A stretch of DNA of 64,000 bases from Gemmatimonadota bacterium (GTDB lineage: Bacteria > Gemmatimonadota > Gemmatimonadetes > Longimicrobiales > Gaopeijiaceae). A program made the translations under genes and the position numbers. Positions 17,515 to 27,346 of the stretch are shown here, in pieces. Position 1 is the stretch's first letter, and every line of letters starts with the position of its first letter. The notes under the pieces are model-generated. The model did no database searches, was not told the origin of the DNA, and saw only the letters and a program-made list of their open reading frames with translations. Location: positions 87,603 through 151,602 of the forward strand of contig SKKN01000016.1 in assembly GCA_007121455.1 (NCBI GenBank), in the 5' to 3' direction.

Positions 17515-17574
17515 ATGCTCTCCAGTTTTCACGTGGGCGTCGCGAAGGTCACCCGCTCTGGAGAGTGATCGCTG

Positions 17575-18684
17575 ATGATGACGAACATCGGTCGGGTCCT
17601 GAAGCTGCTTGCCGCCGCATCCCTGATTCCCATCGCTGTGATTGCGTTGGGGGGCTGTGCGGGGGACTCCGGTGGGGAGGGGCGAGGGAGCATCCTGACG
17701 GGCGCAGGGGCAACGTTCGCGATGCCGCTGATCACCGTCTGGGGCAGTGAGTACGAGGCGGCCCGCGGTGAACGGGTGAACTACAATTCGATCGGGTCCG
17801 GAGGTGGGATCCGTGCCCATATCGATCAAACCGTGGACTTCGCGGCGTCCGAGGCGCCCCTTTCCGTCGAGCAGTTCGAGAGGGCGCCCGGCACGCTGAC
17901 GATCCCGTTCACGATCGGAACGGTGACGCTCGCGTACAACCTTCCTGGGGTGGAGCAGCTTCGTCTCACGGGGGACGTCCTCGCCGACATCTACCTCGAG
18001 CGGATCACCCGCTGGAACGACACGCGCCTCCGCGAGCTGAACCCCGGGGCGGATCTTCCCGATCGTAGGATCGTCGTCGTCCATCGTTCGGATGGCTCCG
18101 GGACGACGTACGTGATGACCGACTACCTGAGCAAGGTAAGCGAGGAGTGGGAAAGCCGGGTGGGGTTCGGCACGTCCGTCTCCTGGCCTGCGGGAATCGG
18201 CGGAAACGGGAACGAGGGAGTGGGTGGTGCAGTGCGGAACAACCCGTATTCGATCGGATACGTCGAGCTTTCCTACGCCGGCTCCCTCGGCATGCCGACA
18301 GCGTACGTGCAGAACCGATCGGGGAACTTCGTCGCACCCTCGCTCGAAGGTGGAACGGCTGCAGCCGCGGCGGTAATGGACAGGCTCCCTGGGGGCCACG
18401 AATCGTGGCACGAGGTGAGCTTCACGGATCCTCCGGGTGAGGACTCCTACCCACTCTCCTCCTTTTCGTACTTTTTCGTCTACGAGGACCTCGATCGGCC
18501 GGGCCGGCAGGTGAGTCGCCGGCGCGCGGAGGAGATCGTTCACTGGATCGAGTGGACCGTGACGGAGGGGCAGGCCTTCAACAACTCCGTGAGCAATGCG
18601 GCGATTCCGGAGAGCGTGCGCGAGCTGAACCTCGAAACGCTCGATCGCATCCGCTTCAACGGCGAGCCGGTGAGGAACTGGTGA
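17575..18684 (+). CDS. pstS: Phosphate ABC transporter substrate-binding lipoprotein
   Basis: 369 residues with lipobox IALGGC (Cys28). It contains the typical PstS phosphate-binding motifs: GAGATFAMPLI near the N-terminus, YNSIGSGGGIRA, and HRSDGSGTTYVMTDYL with Ser, Gly and Thr ligands. It ends at TGA 18682-18684, overlapping the GTG start of pstC. It delivers inorganic phosphate to PstCA and is first in a pstSCAB-phoU operon under a PHO box. Confidence 0.96.
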   Translation: MMTNIGRVLKLLAAASLIPIAVIALGGCAGDSGGEGRGSILTGAGATFAMPLITVWGSEYEAARGERVNYNSIGSGGGIRAHIDQTVDFAASEAPLSVEQFERAPGTLTIPFTIGTVTLAYNLPGVEQLRLTGDVLADIYLERITRWNDTRLRELNPGADLPDRRIVVVHRSDGSGTTYVMTDYLSKVSEEWESRVGFGTSVSWPAGIGGNGNEGVGGAVRNNPYSIGYVELSYAGSLGMPTAYVQNRSGNFVAPSLEGGTAAAAAVMDRLPGGHESWHEVSFTDPPGEDSYPLSSFSYFFVYEDLDRPGRQVSRRRAEEIVHWIEWTVTEGQAFNNSVSNAAIPESVRELNLETLDRIRFNGEPVRNW

Positions 18685-19709
18685 CCGGGGCGACTCCGGA
18701 GGCGGCCCGAACGACGAGTAGGGGTTCGGTAGGCGAGCCGGAGGTCACTTCAAAGGTCCTTTCACCGGGGTCGCCGCCCTCTCGTCGCTTCGACCTAGCA
18801 CGCCACCTTGGGGAGCGCTGGTTTCGGTACGCCACCGGGGCGATGGCCTTGATCGTCGTCGGCCTCGTGCTCCTCGTGCTCCAGCAACTCTGGGTCGGCT
18901 CCCGGCTCGCCTGGAGCGAGTGGGGCCTGTCCTTCATCACCCGGACGGCGTGGAACCCCGTGACTGGGGAGTTCGGGGCACTCCCCTTCATCGTCGGTAC
19001 TCTCCTGACGAGCATGATGGCTCTTGCGATTGCGCTTCCGGTCAGTCTGGGCATCGCCATCCTGCTCACCGAATATGCGCCGCGCCTCCTCCGGGATCCC
19101 CTTATTTTCGTGGTCGAGCTCCTCGCGGCGGTGCCTTCGGTGGTCTATGGGCTCTGGGGGATCTTCGTGCTGGCTCCCCTGATGCAGCAGCGGCTGATGC
19201 CGGCCATTGCCGCGACGCCACTCGGACGGCTTCCGGTCTTCGGCGAGCCAGGCACGGGCTACACCTTGTTCACCGCCAGCCTGATCCTCGCGATCATGAT
19301 CATCCCCATCATCGCCTCCCTGAGCAGGGAAGCGCTCATCTCCGTGCCGCGCGATCAGAAGGAGGCGGCTCTGGCTCTTGGAGCAACGCGGTGGGAGGCG
19401 ACGCGGTTCGCCGTGCTTGCCTCCGCCCGCGCCGGCATCTTCAGCGCCGCCGTTCTCGGTCTCGGCCGGGCTCTAGGAGAGACGATGGCGACGACGATGA
19501 CGATCGGGAACCGAGTCAACCTCACCTTCGACTACTTCGAGTCGGGGTACTCCATGACCGCGATCATCACGAACGAGCTCCGAGAGGCTGCGAGCGAGAT
19601 CCATATTCACTCGCTCGTGGCGATCGGGCTGATCCTTTTTATTCTTTCCTTCGTCCTGAACACGATCGGGCGTCTCATCTTGATGCGCACCCGCATGAGG
19701 GGCGCATGA
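18681..19709 (+). CDS. pstC: Phosphate ABC transporter permease PstC
   Basis: 342 residues starting at GTG 18681, overlapping the pstS stop as GTGA. After a roughly 45-residue cytoplasmic N-terminus there are six membrane helices. The EAA loop DQKEAALALGATRWEATRF contacts PstB, and it is followed by GRALGETMATTMTIGN, a permease C signature. The protein forms the channel with PstA. Confidence 0.95.
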   Translation: MTGATPEAARTTSRGSVGEPEVTSKVLSPGSPPSRRFDLARHLGERWFRYATGAMALIVVGLVLLVLQQLWVGSRLAWSEWGLSFITRTAWNPVTGEFGALPFIVGTLLTSMMALAIALPVSLGIAILLTEYAPRLLRDPLIFVVELLAAVPSVVYGLWGIFVLAPLMQQRLMPAIAATPLGRLPVFGEPGTGYTLFTASLILAIMIIPIIASLSREALISVPRDQKEAALALGATRWEATRFAVLASARAGIFSAAVLGLGRALGETMATTMTIGNRVNLTFDYFESGYSMTAIITNELREAASEIHIHSLVAIGLILFILSFVLNTIGRLILMRTRMRGA

Positions 19710-20575
19710 CCGGCGTAGGAATGCCCCTGCGCCTTCGGGCACGGCTGTTTCGGGATGCGGTGTTGGTCGCGCTTTGTGTCGTGGCACTCGCCTGTGCCGT
19801 CGTTCCGCTGGTCTGGGTGCTCTGGGACGTGGTCGCCGTCGGCGTGGCGAATCTCTCCCTCGAGTTTCTGACCAGCCTTCCCGCGCCGCCCACGATCGGT
19901 GGCGGCGGCTGGGCGAACGCGATCGTCGGGTCCGTCGTGGTCGTGGGGCTCGCCGCGGCGATCGGTATTCCCGTCGGTGTGGGGACCGGAATCTACATGA
20001 GCGAGTATGGGGCCAACCCGCTTGGACGGAGCGCCCGCTTCCTCTCCGAAGTGATGGCCGGCCTTCCGTCGATCGTCGCAGGTGTCGTCGCTTACGGAGT
20101 CATCGTCGTCACCATGGGCCAGTTCAGCGCACTCTCCGGCGGGATCGCGCTGAGCCTGCTCTTCATTCCGATCGTTGCAATCACGACGCAGGAAGCCCTC
20201 CAGATGATCCCAAAGGACCAGAGGGAGGCATCCTTCGCGCTCGGGGTGAGCGAAGCCCCCACCACGCTCCGCGTGATCCTCCCCGCCGCGATGGGGAACG
20301 TGCTCACCGGGGTCATGATTGCTACGGCGAGGGTGGTCGGTGAAACGGCACCGCTCCTCTTTACGGTATTCAACAGCAGATACTGGATGGAGGGGCTCGA
20401 CCGGCCGACGGCCACGATTCCCGTCAACATCTATTCCTACGCCATCAGTCCCTTCGAGCACTGGCATGAGCAGGCGTGGACCGGAGCCTTCGTCCTCGTC
20501 ACGATGGTGCTCACGCTGAACGTTGCGGCGCGGACGCTCTGGGCGCGCCGTGCCCGTTTCATGGCGGGTCGTTGA
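19706..20575 (+). CDS. pstA: Phosphate ABC transporter permease PstA
   Basis: 289 residues from ATG 19706, overlapping the pstC stop by four bases (ATGA). Six membrane helices, the EAA loop KDQREASFALGVSEAPTT and the ARVVGETAPLLFT motif are diagnostic of PstA. It pairs with PstC in the inner membrane. Confidence 0.95.
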   Translation: MTGVGMPLRLRARLFRDAVLVALCVVALACAVVPLVWVLWDVVAVGVANLSLEFLTSLPAPPTIGGGGWANAIVGSVVVVGLAAAIGIPVGVGTGIYMSEYGANPLGRSARFLSEVMAGLPSIVAGVVAYGVIVVTMGQFSALSGGIALSLLFIPIVAITTQEALQMIPKDQREASFALGVSEAPTTLRVILPAAMGNVLTGVMIATARVVGETAPLLFTVFNSRYWMEGLDRPTATIPVNIYSYAISPFEHWHEQAWTGAFVLVTMVLTLNVAARTLWARRARFMAGR

Positions 20576-20596
20576 TGGGTCACTCGGGAGGCAGCT

Positions 20597-21355
20597 GTGG
20601 CTGAAAGTATGAGAACCCGTGCCCTCAAAGTCTCATTCGGGAAGAACGAGGCAGTGAGAGGCGTCGACATGGACATTGAGCCCAGGAGCGTCACCGCGAT
20701 CATCGGGCCGAGCGGCTGCGGAAAGACCACGTTCCTTCGGGCGCTCAACCGAATGCACGACCACACCCCGGCCGCTCGCGTGAGCGGTAGCGTATTCCTG
20801 GGTGAAGAGGACATCTACGCGAACGGAATCAATCCGGTGGAGCTTCGCACCCGAGTGGGAATGGTCTTTCAGAGGCCGAACCCGTTCCCCACGATGAGCA
20901 TCCGCGGCAACATCACCTTCGCCCCGAAACGGCACGGCCTCGCTCGGGGCCGCGAGCTCGACGAGTTGGTGGAGAGGGTGCTTCGTCAGGCTGCGCTCTG
21001 GGACGAGGTAAAGGACCGTCTCGACCACAGTGCGACGAGCCTGTCCGGGGGGCAGCAGCAGCGTCTCTGCATTGCGCGGGCTCTCGCGGTGCGCCCGGGG
21101 GTCCTGCTCATGGACGAGCCCGCGAGCGCGCTCGACCCCACGGCGACCCAGAAAATCGAAGAACTCATCTACGAGCTGAAGAAGGAGTACACGATCGTCA
21201 TCGTGACCCACAACATGCAGCAGGCCGCCCGGGTCTCCGATTACACCGCGTTTTTCTACATCGGCGACCTCGTCGAGTTTGGGGAAACGGATGCGGTCTT
21301 TACCAATCCGAGGGAAGAACAGACCGAGGCCTATATCACGGGGAGATTCGGTTGA
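20597..21355 (+). CDS. pstB: Phosphate ABC transporter ATPase PstB
   Basis: 252 residues with Walker [10 protein letters not shown] (about residues 37-45), signature LSGGQQQR, Walker [13 protein letters not shown] and the switch His in [12 protein letters not shown]. PstB-specific features include [10 protein letters not shown] and [11 protein letters not shown]. The GTG at 20597 is preceded by GGGAGG. It energises phosphate import through PstCA. Confidence 0.97.
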   Translation: MAESMRTRALKVSFGKNEAVRGVDMDIEPRSVTAIIGPSGCGKTTFLRALNRMHDHTPAARVSGSVFLGEEDIYANGINPVELRTRVGMVFQRPNPFPTMSIRGNITFAPKRHGLARGRELDELVERVLRQAALWDEVKDRLDHSATSLSGGQQQRLCIARALAVRPGVLLMDEPASALDPTATQKIEELIYELKKEYTIVIVTHNMQQAARVSDYTAFFYIGDLVEFGETDAVFTNPREEQTEAYITGRFG

Positions 21356-22041
21356 GCGCGATGCGAGAGGCCCGGCACCTTCATGAAGAGCTCGGAGCGC
21401 TCCGGGCCCATCTGCTCCAAATGGGCGGCCTGGCGGAGGATCTGCTCCGAACGTCATTCGAGGCCCTCGTCGAACGGAGCGAAGCAAAAGCCGACTCCGT
21501 GATCCTCGGAGATCGGGAGCTGGACGCGATGGAAATGGAGATGGACGATGCGTGCATCAGCGTGCTTGCACTCCATCAGCCCGTCGCTCGCGACCTTCGC
21601 CTCATTACCATGGCCATGAGGATTTCGAACGACCTTGAGCGGGTGGGGGACCACGCGGTGAACATCGCCGAAACGGTGCAGCATTTCGACGTCGGCCTTC
21701 CATTGAATCGCTTTCCCCAGCTCGAGGAAATGGCCCGCATCACCCGCGAAATGCTCTCCGACTCCCTCGATGCGTTCGTTCGGAGAGACTCGGAGGCGGC
21801 GCGAGCGGTGTGCCGCCGGGACGACCGGGTCGATAACCTCCACGACTCTCTCTTTCGAATCCTGCTCACGCACATGATGGAAGACCCGCGGCGGATCGGC
21901 CCGGCGATGTCTCTCATTCTCGTGAGTCGAAACCTGGAGCGGGTGGCCGATCTCGCCACGAACGTGGGAGAGGACGTCGTATTTCTGGTGGAAGGCCACA
22001 GCATCAAGCACGGTGCCGAGGGAGGGGGGAGTGTTCCTTGA
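21352..22041 (+). CDS. phoU: Phosphate signalling regulator PhoU
   Basis: 229 residues with the two three-helix PhoU bundles. The metal-site motifs appear as [19 protein letters not shown] in the first half and [18 protein letters not shown] in the second. The TTG at 21352 overlaps the pstB stop (TTGA) with GGGGAGA upstream, in keeping with the GTGA and ATGA overlaps earlier in the operon; an ATG at 21361 is the alternative. It transmits Pst transport state to the PhoR-like kinase. Confidence 0.95.
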   Translation: MSAMREARHLHEELGALRAHLLQMGGLAEDLLRTSFEALVERSEAKADSVILGDRELDAMEMEMDDACISVLALHQPVARDLRLITMAMRISNDLERVGDHAVNIAETVQHFDVGLPLNRFPQLEEMARITREMLSDSLDAFVRRDSEAARAVCRRDDRVDNLHDSLFRILLTHMMEDPRRIGPAMSLILVSRNLERVADLATNVGEDVVFLVEGHSIKHGAEGGGSVP

Positions 22042-22098
22042 ATCCGCTATCGCTCCAAGTGGGCGGTACGCCGGCCTCGAGGTTTGTCGATTCGGCCT

Positions 22099-22132
22099 GT
22101 TGAGCGATACCTTGGGCCCTTTGAAGCTCAAC
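22099..22132. repeat. Inverted repeat downstream of phoU
   Basis: GTTGAGC (22099-22105) and GCTCAAC (22126-22132) are perfect inverted copies with a 20-base spacer that contains GGGCCC. It may be a weak terminator of the pst-phoU transcript or an operator for the gene at 22146. There is no T tract. Confidence 0.35.
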
Positions 22133-22145
22133 GCCGAGGACCCAG

Positions 22146-22910
22146 ATGATCGACGTGGCCTTCACCTCATCGGAGCAGGAGCCTCGCATCCTTCGTCGTG
22201 TCGCACTCGGCGTCGCGGTGCTGGCGGTGGTCTTCGCACTCCTCGCTGCGCTGTCCGGACTTGGAAGTCGCTGGGGGCTGTGGCACTTCCGGACCGGATT
22301 CACATTGCTGGAATGGGCGGCCTACGGCGCCATCGCGGTGGCGCTGCTCTCTCTGCCGCTCCTCTGGTTCACCCGTCCAGGGACCGGCCGTGGAGGCTTT
22401 GCGTTTGCGCTTCTGGCCCTGATCATCGCGGCGCCGGTCTTCTTCGTGCCGGGGCAGTGGCGGAGCACGGCAGGCGACGTCCCCCCGATCCATGACATCA
22501 CGACCGACCCCGACGACCCGCCGGAATTCGTGGAGGTCGTGCCCCTTCGGGCGGATGCCCCGAACCCGGTGGAGTATCCGGGTCCCGAGGTCGCGGCACA
22601 GCAGCGCCAGGCCTATCCCGACATCCGGCCACTGGTTCTCGACCTTTCCCCCGACGAGGCATTCCAACGGGCCCTGAATGCCGTGGGGGAAATGGGATGG
22701 GAGCTCGTCGGTGTCAACTCCGAAGAAGGCCGGATCGAAGCGACGGACCGGACATTCTGGTTCGGTTTCCGTGACGACGTCGTGATCCGTCTGACGCCGA
22801 GCGGAAGCCGCACGATCGTGGACGTGCGCTCGAAGTCTCGCGTGGGAGGGAGCGACGTGGGAACCAACGCGGAGCGGATTCGGAATTACCTGGAGAGATT
22901 GACTGGCTGA
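22146..22910 (+). CDS. DUF1499 membrane protein
   Basis: 254 residues. Three hydrophobic helices (about 18-40, 55-78 and 82-98) are followed by a soluble DUF1499 domain (about 150-250). This domain has the family pattern of a paired-strand core: EGRIEATDRTFWFGFRDDVV, then SRTIVDVRSKSRVGGSDVG and a terminal helix RIRNYLERL. The family's biochemical function is unknown. GAGGACCCAG precedes the ATG. Confidence 0.85.
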   Translation: MIDVAFTSSEQEPRILRRVALGVAVLAVVFALLAALSGLGSRWGLWHFRTGFTLLEWAAYGAIAVALLSLPLLWFTRPGTGRGGFAFALLALIIAAPVFFVPGQWRSTAGDVPPIHDITTDPDDPPEFVEVVPLRADAPNPVEYPGPEVAAQQRQAYPDIRPLVLDLSPDEAFQRALNAVGEMGWELVGVNSEEGRIEATDRTFWFGFRDDVVIRLTPSGSRTIVDVRSKSRVGGSDVGTNAERIRNYLERLTG

Positions 22911-22934
22911 CCCTTCCACACACCCGTCTTGCCC

Positions 22935-23831
22935 ATGCTCACGGAACGTCCCGCAGTCGATCATCCGGAAGGATTCACAGCCCTTGCCCGGCTCCTCGGC
23001 GGCCGGCGGGCGGTGGTGCTCACCGGGGCCGGATGCAGTACGGAATCCGGCATCCCCGATTACCGTGGGCCCGACGGACGTCTACGCGCCCGTCTCCCGA
23101 TGCGCTATCAAGAGTTCATGGGTGAGCGGACGGCGCGAGCGCGCTACTGGTCACGGAGCGCAGTGGGGTGGCCGCGGTTTTCGGCGGCTCGTCCGAACCG
23201 CGCTCACCATGCCCTCGCCGAGCTCGAAGAGCTGGGTACCGTGACGGGAATCATCACGCAGAACGTGGATGGTCTCCATCAGGCTGCGGGAAGCCGGCGG
23301 GTTGTCGAGCTCCATGGATCCCTCGCGGAGGTTCGGTGCATGCAGTGTCGGGAGTTGGAGGATCGGAGGGCGCTTCAGCGGCGACTCGAGGCTACGAATC
23401 CGGGGCTCGAAGCCCGTGCGGGGAGGATTGCGCCGGATGGAGACGTGGAGCTTCCTCCGCGCACACACGCGTCGTTCGTGGTTCCCACCTGTGTGGCGTG
23501 TGAAGGCGTGCTCAAGCCGGATGTGGTGTTCTTCGGTGAGAACGTGCCCGCCGCGCGAGTGGAGGAGGCGTGGCGGCTCTTCGAGACAGCCGACGTGCTC
23601 CTCGTAGTGGGCTCCTCCCTATCCGTGTTCTCCGGTCGCCGCTTCGTGATCCGAGCTCAGAAGGTGGATCGGCCCGTCGCCATCTTGAACCGGGGGCCGA
23701 CCCGCGGCGACGGGGCCGCGGAGGTAAAGGTCGACGGTGCCGCAGGTGAGCTCCTCCCACGCCTGGTCGCGACGCTTCGGAGCACTCCACCGGACCCGGC
23801 GCGTCGCTTCGAGGAGAGTTCGCCGCCCTGA
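22935..23831 (+). CDS. Sir2-family NAD-dependent protein deacetylase
   Basis: 298 residues. It carries the full sirtuin set: the NAD-binding motif [31 protein letters not shown] and the catalytic His in VVELHGS. The structural zinc cysteines appear as CMQC and CVAC, and [12 protein letters not shown] and GSSLSVFSG follow. It probably removes acyl groups from protein lysines using NAD in the cytoplasm. The ATG at 22935 is preferred to a TTG six bases upstream. Its position between two DUF1499-like genes may be chance. Confidence 0.93.
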   Translation: MLTERPAVDHPEGFTALARLLGGRRAVVLTGAGCSTESGIPDYRGPDGRLRARLPMRYQEFMGERTARARYWSRSAVGWPRFSAARPNRAHHALAELEELGTVTGIITQNVDGLHQAAGSRRVVELHGSLAEVRCMQCRELEDRRALQRRLEATNPGLEARAGRIAPDGDVELPPRTHASFVVPTCVACEGVLKPDVVFFGENVPAARVEEAWRLFETADVLLVVGSSLSVFSGRRFVIRAQKVDRPVAILNRGPTRGDGAAEVKVDGAAGELLPRLVATLRSTPPDPARRFEESSPP

Positions 23832-23837
23832 GCTCCC

Positions 23838-24299
23838 TCAATCCGCCTGCATGACATATCCCTCGACCTCGAGGACATTGCGGAGGCTCACGCCGAGGTC
23901 GAAGCGCTTCAACGGGCCGACGGGCCGGCTCGAGATCGTCACCTCGCTGCTGTCACCGGTCGTCGCTTTCACCCGGAGAGAGACCTCCGCGGCGACCGGG
24001 AATGAAGTCGTACGCATGCGGAGCTCGTCCGGCCTCGCGTTCTCCTCGAGCACCCCTGCGCGAGGGAGCTGTCGGAGCGCCCACCGGCCTCGTTCCAGAA
24101 CGGTTTCCGGGTCGGTCGGGAGATTCAGCACCCTTGTCTGCTCGATCCGGTAATCCTCCGGGGAGGGGGATCCGACCAGCTTCCTGACCTCACGCCTGTG
24201 GAGAGTTCTGACCAGAAGCATGAGGAGAGCGCCGGCGGCCATTCCACCTACGACCCCGCCTGCGATCCAGGCCACGGCTTCTGCCACGGAGAGGTTCAT
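23838..24299 (-). CDS. Membrane-anchored DUF1499-like protein
   Basis: 153 residues. One N-terminal membrane helix (about 9-31) is followed by a basic linker and a soluble domain with strand pairs (ELRMRTTSFPVAAEVSLRVK, SEVTISSRPVG) and a terminal VSLRNVLEVEGYV segment. The pattern resembles the DUF1499 domain encoded at 22146, though identity looks low. It converges with the sirtuin gene, leaving six bases between stops. Function unknown. Confidence 0.6.
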   Translation of the reverse strand: MNLSVAEAVAWIAGGVVGGMAAGALLMLLVRTLHRREVRKLVGSPSPEDYRIEQTRVLNLPTDPETVLERGRWALRQLPRAGVLEENARPDELRMRTTSFPVAAEVSLRVKATTGDSSEVTISSRPVGPLKRFDLGVSLRNVLEVEGYVMQAD

Positions 24300-24363
24300 C
24301 GGGGACGACTCCCACGCCGCAGGAGGCCGGCAGGTGGCACCGAGGGGAGTCGGCTCATGGCAC

Positions 24364-25467
24364 TCATGGCTCGACCACGATGACGCCGGTCATGTCGGGG
24401 TGCGGCGTGCAGATGAAGGGAAACTCTCCAGGCTCCCGAAAGACGCGGCTCCAACTCTCACCCTGGTCGATCAGCCCCGAGTCCCAGGATCCGTCCTCCG
24501 CCGTTGCAGTATGAGCAACGGGGTCACGGTTGATCCAGACGACGCGAGATCCGGCGGGCACGACGATCTTCTCCATCCCGAACTGCATCTCCTCCACGAT
24601 CACGACAACGGTATTGCGCTCGAGCTCTGCGAGGAGAGCATCGTGGGGGACTTCGTCGTCCTCGTCCGGGGCTGCAGGTGCAGGCCTGCGGAGGCGAGAA
24701 GGATCGAAGGGCACGGTGAACTCGAAGCCCCAGCGCACCAGACTCGTGCCCATGGATGCGCCTTGCAGGGTCGTCGGACCCGCGTTTGTAGCCTGGAAAG
24801 AAAGCGAGTGGGGCGTGAACGGAATGCGGGTCTGGAGCGCCGCGCTCCAGGCCGTCGATTCGGCGTCGTCGGGGTCGAGGGGGAGCACGGCATCACCGGC
24901 GAGCGCCACATGCGTGGTCAGGGGAAGGTTCAAGCCCGCCGCGACCGCACCTCCGAAGTCCCCAGTGTCGAAGGCGTTCGAGAATCCCCGCACCGCCCCC
25001 GAAAGGCGCAGGCGCCCGAGCCCGGCATGGAGGGACAGCTCTCCATCCACGCTGCCGGCGGTCGTGTTGTAGGCGAGGGTGACCGCTCCGTCGAGGGGTG
25101 AGGCGGCCGGGGCAGGAATGCCGAAGGCGCCCCGGCCGAAGATCTCCCATTCGTTCTGGGAACCGAGCACGAGAACGGAGCTCGACGAGTAATTCCCCCC
25201 GACGAGAAGCCGGTCCCTCGGGGAGAAGGCCGCGAGCAGGGTCGGGACGTTCCCGAGCGCCCGAGTCGGTGCTTCGCCCACATGGAACCGATGGATCGTG
25301 TGGAAGTGCAGGAGTCCCGGTGTCCCGGTCCAACCCCAGGACATATTGGGAGAGCGTTCGAGCACGGACTGGCCCCGGAGATCGGAGGCGGTAAGGAGCA
25401 GCAAGGCGCAAGCGATCCAGGCGCCGCCCCTCACGAGCGGGATCCGTGGCGCGGTTCGAGGGCGCAC
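24364..25467 (-). CDS. Beta-barrel protein fused to a C-terminal cupredoxin domain
   Basis: 367 residues. A signal peptide (about 14-32, ending LRGQ) is followed by about 225 residues of alternating strands typical of a DUF5777-like outer-membrane barrel (YNTTAGSVDGELSLHAGLG, VRWGFEFTVPFDPSRL). An acidic linker leads to a plastocyanin-type domain with all type 1 copper ligands: His319, Cys353, His356 and Met359 (FICTPHPDM). The GTG at 25467 lies one base after the stop of the blue-copper lipoprotein gene, so the two are coupled. It belongs to the copper block with CopC and CopD. Confidence 0.75.
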   Translation of the reverse strand: MRPRTAPRIPLVRGGAWIACALLLLTASDLRGQSVLERSPNMSWGWTGTPGLLHFHTIHRFHVGEAPTRALGNVPTLLAAFSPRDRLLVGGNYSSSSVLVLGSQNEWEIFGRGAFGIPAPAASPLDGAVTLAYNTTAGSVDGELSLHAGLGRLRLSGAVRGFSNAFDTGDFGGAVAAGLNLPLTTHVALAGDAVLPLDPDDAESTAWSAALQTRIPFTPHSLSFQATNAGPTTLQGASMGTSLVRWGFEFTVPFDPSRLRRPAPAAPDEDDEVPHDALLAELERNTVVVIVEEMQFGMEKIVVPAGSRVVWINRDPVAHTATAEDGSWDSGLIDQGESWSRVFREPGEFPFICTPHPDMTGVIVVEP

Positions 25468-25468
25468 G

Positions 25469-25843
25469 TCACTGCACCCGGATCACGCCCGTCATTCCTT
25501 GCGCGAGGTGGGGAACGCAGAAGTACTCGAATTCACCTTCGGTCTCGAATGTGTGCTCGAAGGTGTCTCCACCCTGGTTCGTCACCCACTCCTCCCACTC
25601 TGCGTGGCCGTCGGGCGTCACGGTGTGCGGACGGGGAATGTCGTTCACCCAGCGCACCGTCGTCCCCGGGGAGATGACGACGTCGGCCGGCTCGAAGGTA
25701 TCGGAGGAGGTGAGACGGATTTCCGTGACGTCATCGTCGATCGGGGCCGTGGTGCCGTTGTCACACGCCAGCACCGTGACAAGGATCAGCCCTGCAGCGA
25801 GGGAGCGAAGAGAGCAGGCGAGGTGAACGGTCGACCGGATCAT
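25469..25843 (-). CDS. Plastocyanin-like blue copper lipoprotein
   Basis: 124 residues. A signal peptide with lipobox VTVLAC is followed by a single cupredoxin domain. Copper ligands are the His in RPHTVTPDG and, near the C-terminus, Cys109, His112 and Met117 (YFCVPHLAQGM). GAGGAGGAAG precedes the ATG at 25843. It is probably a periplasmic electron carrier or copper-binding protein, between copD and the barrel-cupredoxin gene. Confidence 0.85.
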   Translation of the reverse strand: MIRSTVHLACSLRSLAAGLILVTVLACDNGTTAPIDDDVTEIRLTSSDTFEPADVVISPGTTVRWVNDIPRPHTVTPDGHAEWEEWVTNQGGDTFEHTFETEGEFEYFCVPHLAQGMTGVIRVQ

Positions 25844-25944
25844 CGCATCTTCCTCCTCTGGGATCCATGAACGCATCGTTCCTGCAAGCTTAAAAGGTGC
25901 CGGTCGGTCGAGAAAGATGCCACCTCGGTCGGTCCGAGGTCCGG

Positions 25945-26880
25945 TCAGTGGGTGTCGGCCGGCATCGAGGTTCCGGTGAGGAGGGCCGTGAGCAGGAGGA
26001 CGATTCCCGCCGCCGCCACTTCCAGGGCGGCTCGTCGTCGCACGGTCCTGACGCCTTTTTCCGTGTCGAGGGTGGGCAGCCCTTGACGCCAGTTCCGGAA
26101 GCCAAGACCCAGGACGAGCCCGGCCGCGGCGATCTTGCCGCTCAACACCCGGCCATAGGAAGATCCCCAGAGGTTCTGCACGCTGCCCAGGTGGATCGCG
26201 GAAAGCACCACGCCCATGAAGACGAGCACCCCGACTGCGACCATCGCGAGCGGCGAGAAGGCCCGGAGTTGCACGGCGAGGAGTGAGGCACGGCGGGGGG
26301 GCGGGCTTCGGAGGAGGAGGATGAGGGCGAGAGTGCCCATCCAGACAGCCGCCGCGAGCAGGTGCGCGGCGTCCATCGCCACGGCAAGAGGCCGGTTGTA
26401 GGGGACGGACATCGCGTGACTCGACAGGGAGAGGGTGAGAACGAGCAACAGCGTCCCCAACCAGATTGTCTTCCAACCCAACGAGAGTCCCCCGGCCTTC
26501 GGGTTGGAAGCGCGTGTCGCCGCCTCCTGTGGCGCGGGCCGCCTCCAGAGCGCAGCGAACGTCACCCCGAGAGCAACCAGTAGGAGGCCCTGCGCGATCC
26601 AGACGGATCCCCAGAAGGTCTCCCTCACCAGGAACGCGAGGTCTTCGGAAAGCGGAGCGAACGGATCGCGGAAGTCCTGGACCTGCACCGCCAGCCGGAG
26701 CCCCCACACGGGAAGGAGCATGAGCGAGGCAAGGAGGCCCCAGCCCGCCACCTGGGCTTCCAGCTCCCTCGCCTCTGCGACGTGAGGGGCGATCCACGTT
26801 TTCCAGGCCGGCACCCCCCCGAGGAGGAGCACCCCGCTGAAGAGGAGCCACCGCTGGAGGGGCGGCAGGAGGTCGATCAC
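25945..26880 (-). CDS. copD: Copper resistance CopD-domain membrane protein
   Basis: 311 residues with eight predicted membrane helices and the CopD core: LSSHAMSVPYNRPLAVAMDAAHLLAAAVWMGTLAL. The histidines in SSHAM, DAAHLL and the later SAIHLGSVQNLW are the expected metal-related positions. Its ATG overlaps the copC stop by four bases. CopD is thought to move copper across or into the inner membrane together with CopC. Confidence 0.9.
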   Translation of the reverse strand: MIDLLPPLQRWLLFSGVLLLGGVPAWKTWIAPHVAEARELEAQVAGWGLLASLMLLPVWGLRLAVQVQDFRDPFAPLSEDLAFLVRETFWGSVWIAQGLLLVALGVTFAALWRRPAPQEAATRASNPKAGGLSLGWKTIWLGTLLLVLTLSLSSHAMSVPYNRPLAVAMDAAHLLAAAVWMGTLALILLLRSPPPRRASLLAVQLRAFSPLAMVAVGVLVFMGVVLSAIHLGSVQNLWGSSYGRVLSGKIAAAGLVLGLGFRNWRQGLPTLDTEKGVRTVRRRAALEVAAAGIVLLLTALLTGTSMPADTH

Positions 26881-27314
26881 TCGATCTGGAAGTCGAACTC
26901 GCCGTTCTGTGCGTGGCCGTCCTGTGCGATCACCCTCCAGTGGACGGTATACGTTCCCGCCGAAAGCGGCGCTTCGGGGGTAATGAAGACCTGAGTCTCG
27001 TCTCCGTCCTCCGGTGCCGCTTCGGTGGTCGGTACGAGTTCACCCCCCGCGTCGGCGAGCCGAACCGAGGACCCTCGCATCTGCGGCGCTTCGGAGAACC
27101 AGAGACGCACCTCATCCGGTGCCTCCGTCAGGACCGTGTCTGCAGCCGGGAACGTCCCGAGAAGCGTCAAGTGGAGTGCGTCTGCCGCCTCGGCCTCCGG
27201 GGTCCCGGAGAAGGCGACGAGCGCCGGTCCTGCTGCGAGGGCAAGGATGACGGCGGTCATCGGGATCCAACCGATCCCTCCGGAACGACGGGGTTCAGCT
27301 TCGCTGCTTCTCAT
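26877..27314 (-). CDS. copC: Periplasmic copper-binding protein CopC
   Basis: 145 residues with an export signal followed by a CopC domain. Visible family features are the N-terminal His segment (ALHLTLLGTFPAADTVL), the PDEVRLWFSEAP strand and the C-terminal WRVIAQDGHAQNGEFDFQIE that holds the second His and an Asp ligand. GGAGGAAGAGA stands directly before the ATG at 27314. It is translationally coupled to copD and likely hands copper to it. Confidence 0.9.
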   Translation of the reverse strand: MRSSEAEPRRSGGIGWIPMTAVILALAAGPALVAFSGTPEAEAADALHLTLLGTFPAADTVLTEAPDEVRLWFSEAPQMRGSSVRLADAGGELVPTTEAAPEDGDETQVFITPEAPLSAGTYTVHWRVIAQDGHAQNGEFDFQIE

Positions 27315-27346
27315 TCTCTTCCTCCGCATATTCGGGCATCTTTATT

